The notes beneath the pieces are model-generated. The model was not told the DNA's origin. It worked only from the letters and a program-made list of their open reading frames with translations, and ran no database searches. From DATAEG01 sp963703085 (lineage in GTDB: Bacteria > Actinomycetota > Actinomycetes > Mycobacteriales > Jatrophihabitantaceae): a stretch of DNA of 64,000 nucleotides. The stretch's first letter is position 1, and each line of letters starts with the position of its first letter. The stretch is from NCBI GenBank assembly GCA_963703085.1, contig OY969789.1, forward strand, positions 248,001 through 312,000, read 5' to 3'. Below, piece by piece: positions 45,478-54,041 of the stretch. Made by a program: the position numbers and the translations under genes.

Positions 45478-46269
45478 TCAGCCTTGGATGATCCGCGGGT
45501 CGTTGCGGTTCAGTTCCGGGCGCAATTCCGCGAGCAGTCGGGTGCCCATCGACCGGGTGGCGCGGCGGTTGAACTCGGCGCCGGCGACGGCGCCGGCCAG
45601 GAACGGCGCGAGGGACGTTGCGCTGCGGCCCACTCTGCGCAGCAACACTCCGCGCAACTCTCGCCGCGTGGCTACTCCGAGCACCGCGGCGATCCCCTGT
45701 CCGGCCGCGGCCGGGTCCACGACACGTCGCCGCATCCAGGCGACGAGGTACGCGCCGGCCCGGTCGCGCGCGGTGCCGTCGGCCGGAATGCCGGCGATCT
45801 CGTGCAGTTCGGCCACCATCTTGAGTTCGATGGCCACCACGCAGATCGTTTCGGCTGCGATTTGGACCGGGGCTGCCAGCAACGCCGGCGGCGCTACGAA
45901 TTCGACCGCCGAAAGCCCGCCGGCCGCGGCTCCGATCGCTGCAGACGTCTTCACCGCGGTGGCCACCAGATGCTCGGCAATCGCGGAATCGCTCTTGTTC
46001 GGGTACTGCCGGCGCAGCGCCGCCTGGTCGCGCACCGCCACGGACGGGGCGATCTCGACCACCGTGTCGGTGAGCCAGCGCCCGGCCGCGACTGCGCTCA
46101 CTCCAGCGGCGCGGGCACTGCGGCCCAGCGCCGCCACCAGCGAAGCGAACGCCGCCACCCGGCCGCGGTGGGAGTCGTCGTCGGGCTGGCCGACGCTTTC
46201 GATCAGCTCGGCCAGTACCTGCGGATCCACCGACGGTCGGCCCGTCGGTGGATCGCGGCGAGGCGTCAC
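45478..46269 (-). CDS. Conserved hypothetical protein, EcsC-like
   Basis: 263 residues, mostly helical, with hydrophobic stretches (VEFVAPPALLAAPVQIAAETICVVAIELKMVAELHEIAG) that recall the EcsC/YqfA-type domain; this assignment is tentative. It starts 7 bases after the DUF4193 gene's stop on the minus strand and so is probably cotranscribed with it. No clear active-site motif. Confidence 0.65.
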   Translation of the reverse strand: MTPRRDPPTGRPSVDPQVLAELIESVGQPDDDSHRGRVAAFASLVAALGRSARAAGVSAVAAGRWLTDTVVEIAPSVAVRDQAALRRQYPNKSDSAIAEHLVATAVKTSAAIGAAAGGLSAVEFVAPPALLAAPVQIAAETICVVAIELKMVAELHEIAGIPADGTARDRAGAYLVAWMRRRVVDPAAAGQGIAAVLGVATRRELRGVLLRRVGRSATSLAPFLAGAVAGAEFNRRATRSMGTRLLAELRPELNRNDPRIIQG

Positions 46270-46276
46270 GCCCCGA

Positions 46277-46585
46277 TCAGGCGCAGTCTCGGCAGATCAG
46301 CTGATTGCCCTTCTGCCGCGCCAGCCGGCTGCGGTGGTGCACCAAGAAACACCGGGAACAGGTGAACTCGTCATCCTGCTTCGGCAAAACCCGGACGGTC
46401 AGTTCCTCGCCGGAGAGGCTGGATAGGTCAGCCCCCGGCAGTTCGAGCGCCTCGTTCAGTTCCGTCTCATCGACATCGATGCTGCCGGACTGCGCTTCAG
46501 CGCGGCGAGCCTTCAGCTCTTCCAGCGAGTCCTCGCCCAATTCTTCGACATCCCCGCGTCGGGGAGCGTCGTAGTCGGTCGCCAT
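46277..46585 (-). CDS. DUF4193 (Rv2699c-like zinc ribbon) protein
   Basis: 102 residues. Acidic N-terminus (YDAPRRGDVEELGEDSLEEL) and a C-terminal zinc ribbon FTCSRCFLVHHRSRLAR with CRDC closing. The family is conserved and essential-looking in actinobacteria, but its function is not established. Equivalent to Rv2699c. Confidence 0.92.
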   Translation of the reverse strand: MATDYDAPRRGDVEELGEDSLEELKARRAEAQSGSIDVDETELNEALELPGADLSSLSGEELTVRVLPKQDDEFTCSRCFLVHHRSRLARQKGNQLICRDCA

Positions 46586-46730
46586 TCTTGTGTCGTCAAC
46601 TCCTCGAGAAATCTCCGCGTTTGGCCATATTCCGTCCGGTCCGCGACCACGCTGTCAGCGGGGCAACGGCCGGGCGACGCGGTAAGTGCCCGCTACTGTT
46701 CACGTGCTCACGTCCAGTACCGATGTCCGC

Positions 46731-46805
46731 TCCGTCACCGTGCTCCCGGGATGGTTACCCGCAAAGACGGCAGAGTGACGGAGGCGGAAGGCTACCGCGT
46801 CTGCC
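46731..46805 (+). ncRNA. Structured leader candidate upstream of the LytR_C-domain gene
   Basis: TCCGTCAC (46731-46738) pairs with GTGACGGA (46775-46782), enclosing hairpin CGGG-7-CCCG (46747-46761). A second hairpin GCGG-7-CCGC (46784-46798) has a similar loop (ATGGTTA and AAGGCTA). GGCAGA (46769-46774) could alternatively pair with TCTGCC (46800-46805), giving exclusive folds. No known riboswitch consensus matches. Start of the next gene is about 110 bases downstream. Confidence 0.35.
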
Positions 46806-46914
46806 AAGGCTGAGTAACGGCGGGGAGCGCCTGCGCATTCCCGCCCCCTCGGCCGGTTACCCTCGTGCCAACGCGGGGCTCGCGATTGCGATGACCCAAG
46901 GAAGCAAACCGGAG

Positions 46915-47439
46915 ATGGAGTCGATGCCGGCAACCGCTGTACGTCGTCCTGTCCCGGCGATCGTTTTCCTCCTCATCCTGTCGCTGCTGGCGGCCATCGT
47001 GTGGTGGCGGGTACTGCACCGGGCCAGCGATGCGAGCACGCCGAACGGCACCAAGAACAGCTGCAGCAGCTCCGCGCCGAGCAAGCCGGTCGCCCTTCCG
47101 GCACCGAAGTCGGTGTCGCTCACCGTGCTCAACGGCAACGGCAAGTCCGGGCTCGCAGCCACGATCAGCAACCAGTTGAAGGCGCGCGGGTTCAAGATCG
47201 CCAAGTACGGCAACGACGACCCGGTAGCCGGCGTCGCCGAGATCCGCTACACCAGCAAGTACGCGACGGCTGCGACCGTGGTCAAGGCCTATCTGCCCGG
47301 CGCAACCCTGGTCCACCTCGACGGCACCACCGCCGGAGTAACTGTCTCGCTCGGGGCGAAATTTGCCGCGCTGGCGAGTGCGACGGCAGTGCAGAAGGCG
47401 CTCAGCACCGCCTCGAAGGCTCCAGCACCGACCTGCTGA
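46915..47439 (+). CDS. Membrane-anchored LytR_C-domain protein (Cei-like)
   Basis: About 174 residues. Starts at 46891, 46915 and 46924 are all possible; 46915 is chosen as a compromise with AAGGAAG upstream. One TM helix (VPAIVFLLILSLLAAIVWW) anchors an extracytoplasmic domain with SVSLTVLNGNGKSGLAATIS and ARGFKIAKYGNDDPVAGVAEIRY, the LytR_C-terminal fold. Rv2700 (Cei) in M. tuberculosis has the same position and layout and is needed for cell envelope integrity. Divergent from the DUF4193 gene. Confidence 0.8.
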   Translation: MESMPATAVRRPVPAIVFLLILSLLAAIVWWRVLHRASDASTPNGTKNSCSSSAPSKPVALPAPKSVSLTVLNGNGKSGLAATISNQLKARGFKIAKYGNDDPVAGVAEIRYTSKYATAATVVKAYLPGATLVHLDGTTAGVTVSLGAKFAALASATAVQKALSTASKAPAPTC

Positions 47440-47519
47440 CCCCACCACCTGACGCAGCGCCCGGCCGTTAGGCTCCTGTCGCCGAGAGCAGCGAGTGCGT
47501 GGGATCTGAGGAGACAGCC

Positions 47520-48299
47520 GTGTCCGTGCCGTCCGACCCTGTCAGTGAGCAGTCTTATCGGGCGTACGGCATCGACATCGGCGGCAGTGGCATCAAGGGA
47601 GCCTTGGTCGACACCCGGACCGGGACATTGCTGACCGACCGCACCAGGGTCGCCACACCCCAGCCGTCCACGCCCAAGGCGGTGGCAAAGGTCGTCGCCC
47701 AATTGTCCCGGGAGGCCGGCAACCCGGCCCTGATCGGTGCCACCTTTCCTGCCATCATCCAGCACGGCGTGGCCCGCTCGGCGGCAAACGTGGACCAGTC
47801 CTGGATCGACACCGACGTCGACAAGATCTTCACCACGGCGACCCGCGGCGAGGTGTACGTGCTCAATGACGCGGATGCCGCCGGGCTGGCCGAAGTCCGC
47901 TTCGGCGCTGCCAAGGGCGTGCCCGGCGTCGTCATCGTGCTGACCTTCGGCACGGGCATCGGCAGCGGTCTGTTCCTGGACGGGCGCCTGGTGCCCAACA
48001 CCGAACTCGGGCACCTGGAGATCGACGGCAAAGATGCCGAGAGTCGCGCGGCCGCGTCGGTGAAGGACAAGCAGAAGATGTCGTACAAGGAGTGGGCCAA
48101 GCGGGTAAACCATTACCTGCGCGCCGTGGAAAAGCTGTTCACGCCCGACCTTTTCGTGCTAGGTGGCGGCGTGAGCAAAGACAGCGACAAGTGGCTGCCG
48201 GAGCTCAAGTCGGGAACTCCGATGCGCGTCGCGCAGTTGCTGAACAACGCCGGGATCGTCGGTGCCGCACTCGCCGCCATCGAACGACACGCAGAGTAA
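47520..48299 (+). CDS. ppgK: Polyphosphate glucokinase
   Basis: 259 residues from GTG 47520 (GAGGAG at 47508-47513). ROK-type phosphate motif YGIDIGGSGIKGALVDTRTG, catalytic Asp in VYVLNDADAAGLAEVRFG, LTFGTGIGSGLF and ELGHLEIDG match polyphosphate-dependent glucokinases, which phosphorylate glucose using polyphosphate or ATP. The suhB gene that lies between cei and ppgK in M. tuberculosis is absent. Confidence 0.95.
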   Translation: MSVPSDPVSEQSYRAYGIDIGGSGIKGALVDTRTGTLLTDRTRVATPQPSTPKAVAKVVAQLSREAGNPALIGATFPAIIQHGVARSAANVDQSWIDTDVDKIFTTATRGEVYVLNDADAAGLAEVRFGAAKGVPGVVIVLTFGTGIGSGLFLDGRLVPNTELGHLEIDGKDAESRAAASVKDKQKMSYKEWAKRVNHYLRAVEKLFTPDLFVLGGGVSKDSDKWLPELKSGTPMRVAQLLNNAGIVGAALAAIERHAE

Positions 48300-48323
48300 A
48301 CGTCATCGCTTCGCTCCGGGCAG

Positions 48324-48329
48324 TACAAT
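48324..48329 (+). promoter_or_regulatory. Candidate -10 element (TACAAT) for sigA
   Basis: TACAAT at 48324-48329, 25 bases after the ppgK stop and about 150 bases before sigA. No good -35 is visible 16-18 bases upstream, which is common for actinobacterial housekeeping promoters. It would give sigA a long leader of about 145 bases. Confidence 0.35.
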
Positions 48330-48479
48330 AAGACGCTGAGACGGTGCGCCCGACCGAAACGGCACTCAACGTCGCTATCGATCGCCCGTCCGACTCGTCC
48401 TCCAATACCTCCGCATGTCGGTACATCACGTTTCGTCATGTGACTGCGCGAGGTGCACGACCGAGATGAAAGGCTGTCA

Positions 48480-49829
48480 GTGGCCCGCAGCGATCTGTCC
48501 CGCACCGTCGCCGCCTCGCCTGCGAAGGCAGCGGTCAACAAGCCGGTGAAGAAAGCCAAGACCCCGCCGGCCAAGGCCAGCAAGTCCGCGCCGGCCCGTC
48601 CGGTCAAGGCGGTGACACCCGCCAAGAAGGCTCCGACCGCGAAACCAGCGGCGAAGGCGACTGCAAAAGCGACCGCGACGGCGACGAAGCCCGCCAAGAA
48701 AGCCGCAGCCAAGTCCACGAAGGCGGCGCCCGGGACGACGGACGGGGCGACGATGGACGGCGAGGTGGTGGTCGAGGTCAACGGCGGCGTGGTCGCAGCC
48801 GAGGAGACTGAGGAGATCACCCCGGTCGAGGGCGAAACCGAGTTCACCTGGGACGACGAAGAGGAGTCCGAGGCACTGCGCCAAGCGCGCAAGGACGCGG
48901 AGATGACCGCGTCGGCCGACTCGGTGCGGGCCTACCTCAAGCAGATCGGCAAGGTGGCCTTGCTGAACGCCGAGGAAGAGGTCGAACTGGCCAAGCGCAT
49001 CGAGGCCGGCCTCTACGCCTCCGAGCGGATGCGGGTGATCAGCGAGAAGAGCGAGAAGCTCCCGATCCAACAGCGGCGTGACCTGAACTGGATCATCCGC
49101 GACGGCGAGCGCGCCAAGAACCACCTGCTCGAGGCCAACTTGCGGCTCGTCGTGTCGCTGGCCAAGCGCTACACCGGCCGCGGCATGGCATTCCTGGACC
49201 TGATCCAGGAGGGCAACCTGGGCCTGATCCGTGCGGTCGAGAAGTTCGACTACACCAAGGGTTACAAGTTCTCCACCTATGCCACGTGGTGGATCCGGCA
49301 GGCCATCACCCGGGCGATGGCCGACCAGGCTCGCACCATCCGGATACCGGTGCACATGGTCGAGGTCATCAACAAGCTCGGCCGCATCCAGCGCGAACTC
49401 CTTCAGGACCTGGGCCGCGAGCCCACGCCCGAAGAGCTGGCCAAGGAAATGGACATCACCCCGGACAAGGTGCTGGAGATCCAGCAGTACGCCCGGGAAC
49501 CGATCAGCCTCGACCAGACCATCGGCGACGAGGGCGATAGCCAGCTCGGCGACTTCATCGAGGACTCCGAAGCGATCGTCGCGGTCGACGCGGTGTCGTT
49601 CACGCTGCTGCAGGATCAGCTGCAGTCGGTTTTGCAGACGCTGTCCGAGCGCGAAGCCGGTGTGGTCAAGCTGCGCTTCGGACTCACCGACGGACAGCCG
49701 CGCACCCTGGACGAGATCGGCCAGGTCTACGGCGTGACCCGCGAGCGGATCCGGCAAATCGAGTCGAAGACCATGAGCAAGTTGCGTCATCCGTCCCGCT
49801 CGCAGGTCTTGCGCGACTACCTCGACTGA
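48480..49829 (+). CDS. sigA: Principal RNA polymerase sigma factor SigA
   Basis: 449 residues from GTG 48480 (AAAGG just upstream). The N-terminus is a long Lys/Ala/Pro-rich basic tract (residues 10-85) followed by an acidic stretch, as in other actinobacterial SigA. Region 1.2 ASADSVRAYLKQIGKVALLN, region 2 GNLGLIRAVEKFDYTKGYKF and FSTYATWWIRQAITRAMADQ, region 3, and region 4 GQVYGVTRERIRQIESKTMS are intact. Directs housekeeping transcription. Rv2703 equivalent, downstream of ppgK. Confidence 0.97.
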   Translation: MARSDLSRTVAASPAKAAVNKPVKKAKTPPAKASKSAPARPVKAVTPAKKAPTAKPAAKATAKATATATKPAKKAAAKSTKAAPGTTDGATMDGEVVVEVNGGVVAAEETEEITPVEGETEFTWDDEEESEALRQARKDAEMTASADSVRAYLKQIGKVALLNAEEEVELAKRIEAGLYASERMRVISEKSEKLPIQQRRDLNWIIRDGERAKNHLLEANLRLVVSLAKRYTGRGMAFLDLIQEGNLGLIRAVEKFDYTKGYKFSTYATWWIRQAITRAMADQARTIRIPVHMVEVINKLGRIQRELLQDLGREPTPEELAKEMDITPDKVLEIQQYAREPISLDQTIGDEGDSQLGDFIEDSEAIVAVDAVSFTLLQDQLQSVLQTLSEREAGVVKLRFGLTDGQPRTLDEIGQVYGVTRERIRQIESKTMSKLRHPSRSQVLRDYLD

Positions 49830-49914
49830 CCCGTCCAGGAGCCATCCTGTGGGTCGGCGATGAAGCCGCCGCCAGGCATTGACACCGCGCAGCCGGCAGG
49901 CTGAAGCTGTACAA

Positions 49915-49960
49915 GCAGCCCCCGATCGACCACCAGGTCACCCGGGGGCTGCCCACTTTT
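49915..49960 (+). terminator. Rho-independent terminator after sigA
   Basis: GCAGCCCCCG (49915-49924) and CGGGGGCTGC (49943-49952) form a perfect 10-bp stem with an 18-base loop, followed by CCACTTTT. It ends 131 bases after the sigA stop and is the best T-tailed terminator in the window. Confidence 0.75.
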
Positions 49961-50000
49961 GTGGCGCTCGCAGAGGCCGGGGGCTGTCCGAAACGAACGA

Positions 50001-50029
50001 CAGGCCCCGCCCGTGTTGGGCGAGGCCTG
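50001..50029 (-). terminator. Hairpin terminator of the DUF7455 gene
   Basis: CAGGCCCCGCCC (50001-50012) and GGGCGAGGCCTG (50018-50029) pair over 12 bases with one mismatch. On the minus strand it follows the stop at 50047 by 17 bases. It may act for both directions together with the sigA terminator. Confidence 0.5.
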
Positions 50030-50046
50030 CCGATACGACTATGTGC

Positions 50047-50274
50047 TCAGCGCTCTTCGAGCGCTGCGATCTTCGGTGTTTCGTCGAGACGGCCCGTCTC
50101 GTCGTAGATCGTGGCGGTGATCGCGCGGAGGCGATCCTGGTGCTCGCGCGCGTGGTGCGCGCAGAACAGAAGTTCTCCGCCGGACTGAAGGGTCACTCGG
50201 ACGTAAGCCGGTGCGCCGCATCGGTCGCACCTGTCAGTAGCGACCAGCGGCCGTTCGGTCACTGTTGTGCTCAC
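50047..50274 (-). CDS. DUF7455-like small zinc-binding protein
   Basis: 75 residues from GTG 50274, chosen for the GGAGGAG five bases upstream (the frame could start at 50370). The core ATDRCDRCGAPAYVRVTL, then LLFCAHHAREHQDRL, gives a Cys4/His zinc-ribbon pattern. Found near sigA in many actinobacteria; function unknown. Its promoter region is shared with no other gene. Confidence 0.8.
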   Translation of the reverse strand: MSTTVTERPLVATDRCDRCGAPAYVRVTLQSGGELLFCAHHAREHQDRLRAITATIYDETGRLDETPKIAALEER

Positions 50275-50536
50275 GGGCACTCCTCCCTCGGCGTTGGTCT
50301 CCCTGACCTCAGAGCCACCAGCGTCATCGCTGATACCCCCGCCGCCGGAGAGCGCGTTGTGTGTCTGCATACCTCATACAACCAGCCGGACCTCCCCGAC
50401 ATGCCCGGATCACGCTGTCACAGTCTGATTTCGCACTCGTTTCGCAGTCAGCGAACGGTCGAACCTTTTCCCGCTGGCCTGCGTCACGCCGCGCGTGCAG
50501 TGCCGCCGTTGGCCGTCGGCGTAGCAGACTCGCCAC

Positions 50537-51520
50537 GTGGTCGCCGATCGAAATGAGCCGTCCGGGGCGTCCGGACGGCTGCCGCGGATCGCCGGCCCGG
50601 ATCTTGCGCAGCCCCTGCACGGCGGCCGGACGCTGGTCGGCCGGACCGTGCGCAAGGCGTGGAACGACCGGATCCTCGGCCTCTCGGCAGAGACCGCGTT
50701 CTGGCAATTGCTGAGCCTGCCGTCGTTGTTCCTCGCGCTGCTGGGCTCGCTGGGTTACTTCTCCCGGCTGATCGGCCACAGCACGCTGGATCGGGTCGAG
50801 ACCCAGTTGCTGAACGGATTCAGCCGAGCCTTCAGCGACGACGTGGTCAAGCAGCTCGTCGCCCCGACGGTGACCGAGATCCTGCGCGGCGGCCGCGCCG
50901 ACGTGGTGAGCGTCGGCTTCCTGCTCGCACTATGGGCGGGCTCGTCGGCTACAGCCACCTTCGTCAACACCATCACGATCGCGTACGGCATGCGTGACCT
51001 GCGCGGCGCACTGCGCAGCCGCCTGCTGGCTTTGTGGCTCTATCTCGGGTCGATCGTGCTCGGCGCGGCGTTGTTGCCGATGCTGGTGCTCGGGCCGCGG
51101 CTGCTCACCAGCGCCTTCCCGGAGTCGATCCGCAGCGACGCGCGCACCGTGATCAATGCGTCTTACTGGCCGGTGGCCGTGGTGTTCCTGATGTTCGGGC
51201 TGACGACCCTCTACCACCTCGCCCCGCCGCGCCGGCTGCCCTGGCACCGCGGCGTGCCCGGCGCCCTACTTGCGATGGCGATCTTCCTGGGCGGATCGGC
51301 CGGACTGCGGGTCTACATCCAGTTCGTGATGGATCACAACACCTCGTACGGAACCCTCGCGACGCCGATCGCAGCCCTGTTGTTCTTCTACATCCTGGCC
51401 TTCGGCGTGCTGCTCGGCGCTGAGTTCAATGCCGCGATTGAGGAGACGAGCCCGGCGAAGCCACCGCGCCGGACGCGTCGGCGCGAGGAGCGCGCCTGGC
51501 AGCAGTTACCGCCGGCCTAG
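50537..51520 (+). CDS. YihY/BrkB (virulence factor BrkB) family membrane protein
   Basis: 327 residues from GTG 50537. About six TM helices (FWQLLSLPSLFLALLGSLGYF, FLLALWAGSSATATFVNTIT, ALWLYLGSIVLGAALLPMLV, ILAFGVLLGAEFNAAI) with the conserved GSSATATFVNTI loop. Once called ribonuclease BN, the family's actual role (probably transport) is not known. Equivalent to Rv2707. Confidence 0.9.
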   Translation: MVADRNEPSGASGRLPRIAGPDLAQPLHGGRTLVGRTVRKAWNDRILGLSAETAFWQLLSLPSLFLALLGSLGYFSRLIGHSTLDRVETQLLNGFSRAFSDDVVKQLVAPTVTEILRGGRADVVSVGFLLALWAGSSATATFVNTITIAYGMRDLRGALRSRLLALWLYLGSIVLGAALLPMLVLGPRLLTSAFPESIRSDARTVINASYWPVAVVFLMFGLTTLYHLAPPRRLPWHRGVPGALLAMAIFLGGSAGLRVYIQFVMDHNTSYGTLATPIAALLFFYILAFGVLLGAEFNAAIEETSPAKPPRRTRRREERAWQQLPPA

Positions 51521-51524
51521 CTGG

Positions 51525-51803
51525 TCACTCACCGGGCAACGAGCGGTAGATCTCCTTGCACGCTTCGCACACCGGAGAGCCCGGTTTCGGGGTGCGGGTC
51601 ACCGGAAACACTTCACCGCACAGCGCCTCGACCATGGTGCCCATGACCGCACTCTCGGCAATCTTTGCCTTGCGGACATAGTGGAAGACCTGGTCGTCGG
51701 TGCCGGACTCGGAAGTCTGCGGCGATTCCAGTGTCTGCGTGGTGCCGGTCACGAGATCCGATTGTGCCACTGCCCGCGGATCCGCGTCAGTAAGCGGCCG
51801 CAC
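51525..51803 (-). CDS. DUF3039 protein
   Basis: Up to 92 residues; GTG 51770 is a possible shorter start. Signature FHYVRKAKIAESAVMGTMVEALCGEVFPVTR then GSPVCEACKEIYRSL; the cysteines could bind zinc. The DUF3099 gene just upstream is likely cotranscribed. Function unknown. Equivalent to Rv2708c. Confidence 0.88.
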   Translation of the reverse strand: MRPLTDADPRAVAQSDLVTGTTQTLESPQTSESGTDDQVFHYVRKAKIAESAVMGTMVEALCGEVFPVTRTPKPGSPVCEACKEIYRSLPGE

Positions 51804-51812
51804 CCAGGTCGA

Positions 51813-52154
51813 TCAGCCGGACGAGTGCGGCTTGGGGTCGGTCGCCCGCGGCGCCGGAGGCAATGCCTTGGCCGAGGACGGGGCGGTGTAGCGAGCGAAG
51901 CGCGAGGGCTGCTTCGCCGGCCGATCGTTGGCGATGAGAACCGCGCACCACGGCAGGACCACTCCCCCGACGATGAAGACCGCCGCCAGCCACAACGAGA
52001 CCCGGTAGGTCAGCACCGCGAGCAGCAGACAGCCGACTCGGGCACCCATCAGGATCAGGTACTTGCGGCGGCGCAGATCGTGCTGATCGTCGAGGCTCGG
52101 CGCCGCTTCGGTAATCAGCGTCGCATCGTCTGAGGGTTGCCGGTGGATGCGCAC
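51813..52154 (-). CDS. DUF3099 membrane protein
   Basis: 113 residues. N-terminus ATLITEAAPSLDDQHDLRRRKYLIL, then two TM helices (GARVGCLLLAVLTYRVSLWL and AAVFIVGGVVLPWCAVLIAN). Small actinobacterial membrane protein, function unknown. Equivalent to Rv2709. Divergent from dtd with 69 bases between starts. Confidence 0.85.
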   Translation of the reverse strand: MRIHRQPSDDATLITEAAPSLDDQHDLRRRKYLILMGARVGCLLLAVLTYRVSLWLAAVFIVGGVVLPWCAVLIANDRPAKQPSRFARYTAPSSAKALPPAPRATDPKPHSSG

Positions 52155-52223
52155 CCCTCCATCGTGTCACCGCAGGCCGGGTACCGCACTCGGGGGCGCC
52201 ACCCAGCCGCCTACCCTGGCCGG

Positions 52224-52646
52224 ATGCGCGCTGTGGTGACCCGGGTGACTCGTGCCGCGGTCAGCGTCGACGGCGAGGTGCTCGGTGAGATCGGCCCGGG
52301 TCTGCTGGTGTTGGTCGGGGTCACCCATGACGACACCGTCGCCGAGGCGCAGACGATGGCCCGCAAGGTCCACGAGCTGCGGATCCTGCGCGCGGAACGG
52401 TCCGCGGCCGAGCTCGCCGCGCCGATCTTGGTGATCAGCCAGTTCACGCTCTATGCGGACACCCGCAAGGGACGGCGGCCCAGCTGGTTGGCCGCAGCGC
52501 CCGGGCCGGTCGCCGAACCGCTGGTGAGCGCAGTTGTCGACGCGCTGCGAGCGCGCGGCGCGGCCATTGAGACCGGCCGGTTCGGAGCGGACATGCAGGT
52601 CGAATCGGTCAACGACGGACCGGTAACGGTAATTCTCGACGTCTAG
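52224..52646 (+). CDS. dtd: D-aminoacyl-tRNA deacylase
   Basis: 140 residues. MRAVVTRVTRAAVSVDGEVL is the universal N-terminus; the catalytic core SQFTLYADTRKGRRPSW (Thr/Ser nucleophile region) and the C-terminal SVNDGPVTVILD (the family's VNDGPVT loop) are intact. Hydrolyses D-Tyr-tRNA and other D-aminoacyl-tRNAs and Gly-tRNA(Ala), protecting translation. It ends about 56 bases before the sigB promoter. Confidence 0.95.
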   Translation: MRAVVTRVTRAAVSVDGEVLGEIGPGLLVLVGVTHDDTVAEAQTMARKVHELRILRAERSAAELAAPILVISQFTLYADTRKGRRPSWLAAAPGPVAEPLVSAVVDALRARGAAIETGRFGADMQVESVNDGPVTVILDV

Positions 52647-52701
52647 TCCGGTTGCGTCGCGGTGACGTACCTAACCGGGGGCTGTGAATCCGCCCGCCAG
52701 C

Positions 52702-52727
52702 GGAACACTCCGGGCCCCCCAGGGGTT
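52702..52727 (+). promoter_or_regulatory. ECF-type (SigE/SigH/SigR-like) promoter of sigB
   Basis: GGAAC at 52702-52706 and GTT at 52725-52727, separated by 18 bases. This matches the -35/-10 pattern GGAAY-N18/19-GTT of the M. tuberculosis SigE/SigH and Streptomyces SigR regulons. The expected start of transcription is near 52735, about 80 bases before the sigB start. M. tuberculosis sigB is transcribed from such a promoter. Confidence 0.65.
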
Positions 52728-52814
52728 CTTACAGGTGTACAGCGTCCGGAGGCTGTGGCTGACCGGACGGCGAAAGATTTGACCAGCGACACAAGTTGGG
52801 TGGGCTGCCACGCA

Positions 52815-54041
52815 GTGACTACTTCACGGACCACATCTGCGACCGATTCGACGCGCACCAGCGTCGGCCGGCCGGCCGCAGGCGGGACCAAGGCGGGAAC
52901 CGCCCGGTCACGCAGCGGCGAACCACGCACCTCGACGCGGGGGCACAAGAGTGCCCGTCCGACGGTCGCGGCGCGTACCGCAACACGTACGCGGCGGGCG
53001 GCAACCCCCACGCCGGCCCCGGAAGCCGTCGAGGCCACGCCGGACGCGGCCGTCGACGAGAACGCCGACATCGAGGCCACCGCGGCCGTGACCACCGAGG
53101 CCACCGGCGCGGCAGATCTTGACGCCTCCGTGCAGTCGGCTGACCTGGTCCGGGTCTACCTGAACGAGATCGGCAAGGTTGCCCTGCTGACGGCCGCGGA
53201 CGAGGTCGATCTGGCAAAGCGCATCGAGGCCGGGCTGTATGCCGGGCATCTGCTGGAGAGCAAGCCGAAGCCGGCGGCGGCCCGAGCTCGGGCCTTGCGC
53301 ATGGTGATGGTGGATGGTGAGCGGGCCAAGGACCACTTGCTGCGGGCCAACCTGCGCCTCGTCGTCTCCCTCGCCAAGCGGTACACCGGCCGTGGCATGC
53401 CGTTCCTGGACCTGATCCAGGAGGGCAACATGGGCCTCATTCGTGCGGTGGAGAAGTTCGACTACACCAAGGGCTTCAAGTTCTCGACGTACGCCACCTG
53501 GTGGATCCGGCAGGCGATCAGCCGGGCGATGGCCGATCAGGCCCGCACCATCCGGCTGCCCGTCCACCTGGTCGAGCAGGTCAACAAAATGCAGCGGATC
53601 CGTCGCGAGATGCTCCAGGAACTGGGCCGCGAGGTCACCGAAGAAGAATTGGCCCACGAGCTGGACATCACCGTCGACCGGCTCCGCGAGTTGAAGGACA
53701 ACGCCCGCGACCTGGTCAGCCTGGATCAGACCGTCGGCACCGACGACGACGCGTCGTTGGGTGACTTCATTGCCGACCGGTCGGCAACCGATGCCGAGGC
53801 TGAGGTCGAATTCGGCCTGATGCGCCGTCAGCTGGTCGAGGTGCTCGACTCGCTGGAGCAGCGCGAGCAGGCTGTGGTCCGGATGCGCTACGGACTGGAC
53901 GACGGAACGCCGCACACGCTGGACGACATCGGCAAGGCATTCGGCCTGTCCCGGGAGCGGATTCGGCAGATCGAGCGGGAGACGATGGCCAAATTGCGCC
54001 ACCCGTCCCGGGCTCAGTCGCTGCGCGACTACCTGAGCTGA
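52815..54041 (+). CDS. sigB: Principal-like sigma factor SigB (HrdB/HrdA group)
   Basis: 408 residues from GTG 52815; the frame is open to 52662, but that would start upstream of the predicted promoter. The N-terminus is Ala/Thr/Arg-rich and not conserved. Regions 1.2 (SADLVRVYLNEIGKVALLT), 2 (FLDLIQEGNMGLIRAVEKFD, FKFSTYATWWIRQAISRAM), 3 (EEELAHELDITVDRLREL) and 4 (FGLSRERIRQIERETMAKLR) are intact and very like SigA. This is the stress-responsive non-essential principal-like sigma of actinobacteria, adjacent to ideR as in M. tuberculosis (Rv2710-Rv2711). Confidence 0.93.
   Translation: MTTSRTTSATDSTRTSVGRPAAGGTKAGTARSRSGEPRTSTRGHKSARPTVAARTATRTRRAATPTPAPEAVEATPDAAVDENADIEATAAVTTEATGAADLDASVQSADLVRVYLNEIGKVALLTAADEVDLAKRIEAGLYAGHLLESKPKPAAARARALRMVMVDGERAKDHLLRANLRLVVSLAKRYTGRGMPFLDLIQEGNMGLIRAVEKFDYTKGFKFSTYATWWIRQAISRAMADQARTIRLPVHLVEQVNKMQRIRREMLQELGREVTEEELAHELDITVDRLRELKDNARDLVSLDQTVGTDDDASLGDFIADRSATDAEAEVEFGLMRRQLVEVLDSLEQREQAVVRMRYGLDDGTPHTLDDIGKAFGLSRERIRQIERETMAKLRHPSRAQSLRDYLS

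Noticed and set aside
46731..46805. c-di-AMP (ydaO) or c-di-GMP (GEMM) riboswitch before the Cei-like gene
   Set aside because: Their conserved cores are not present; only a generic structured leader can be claimed.
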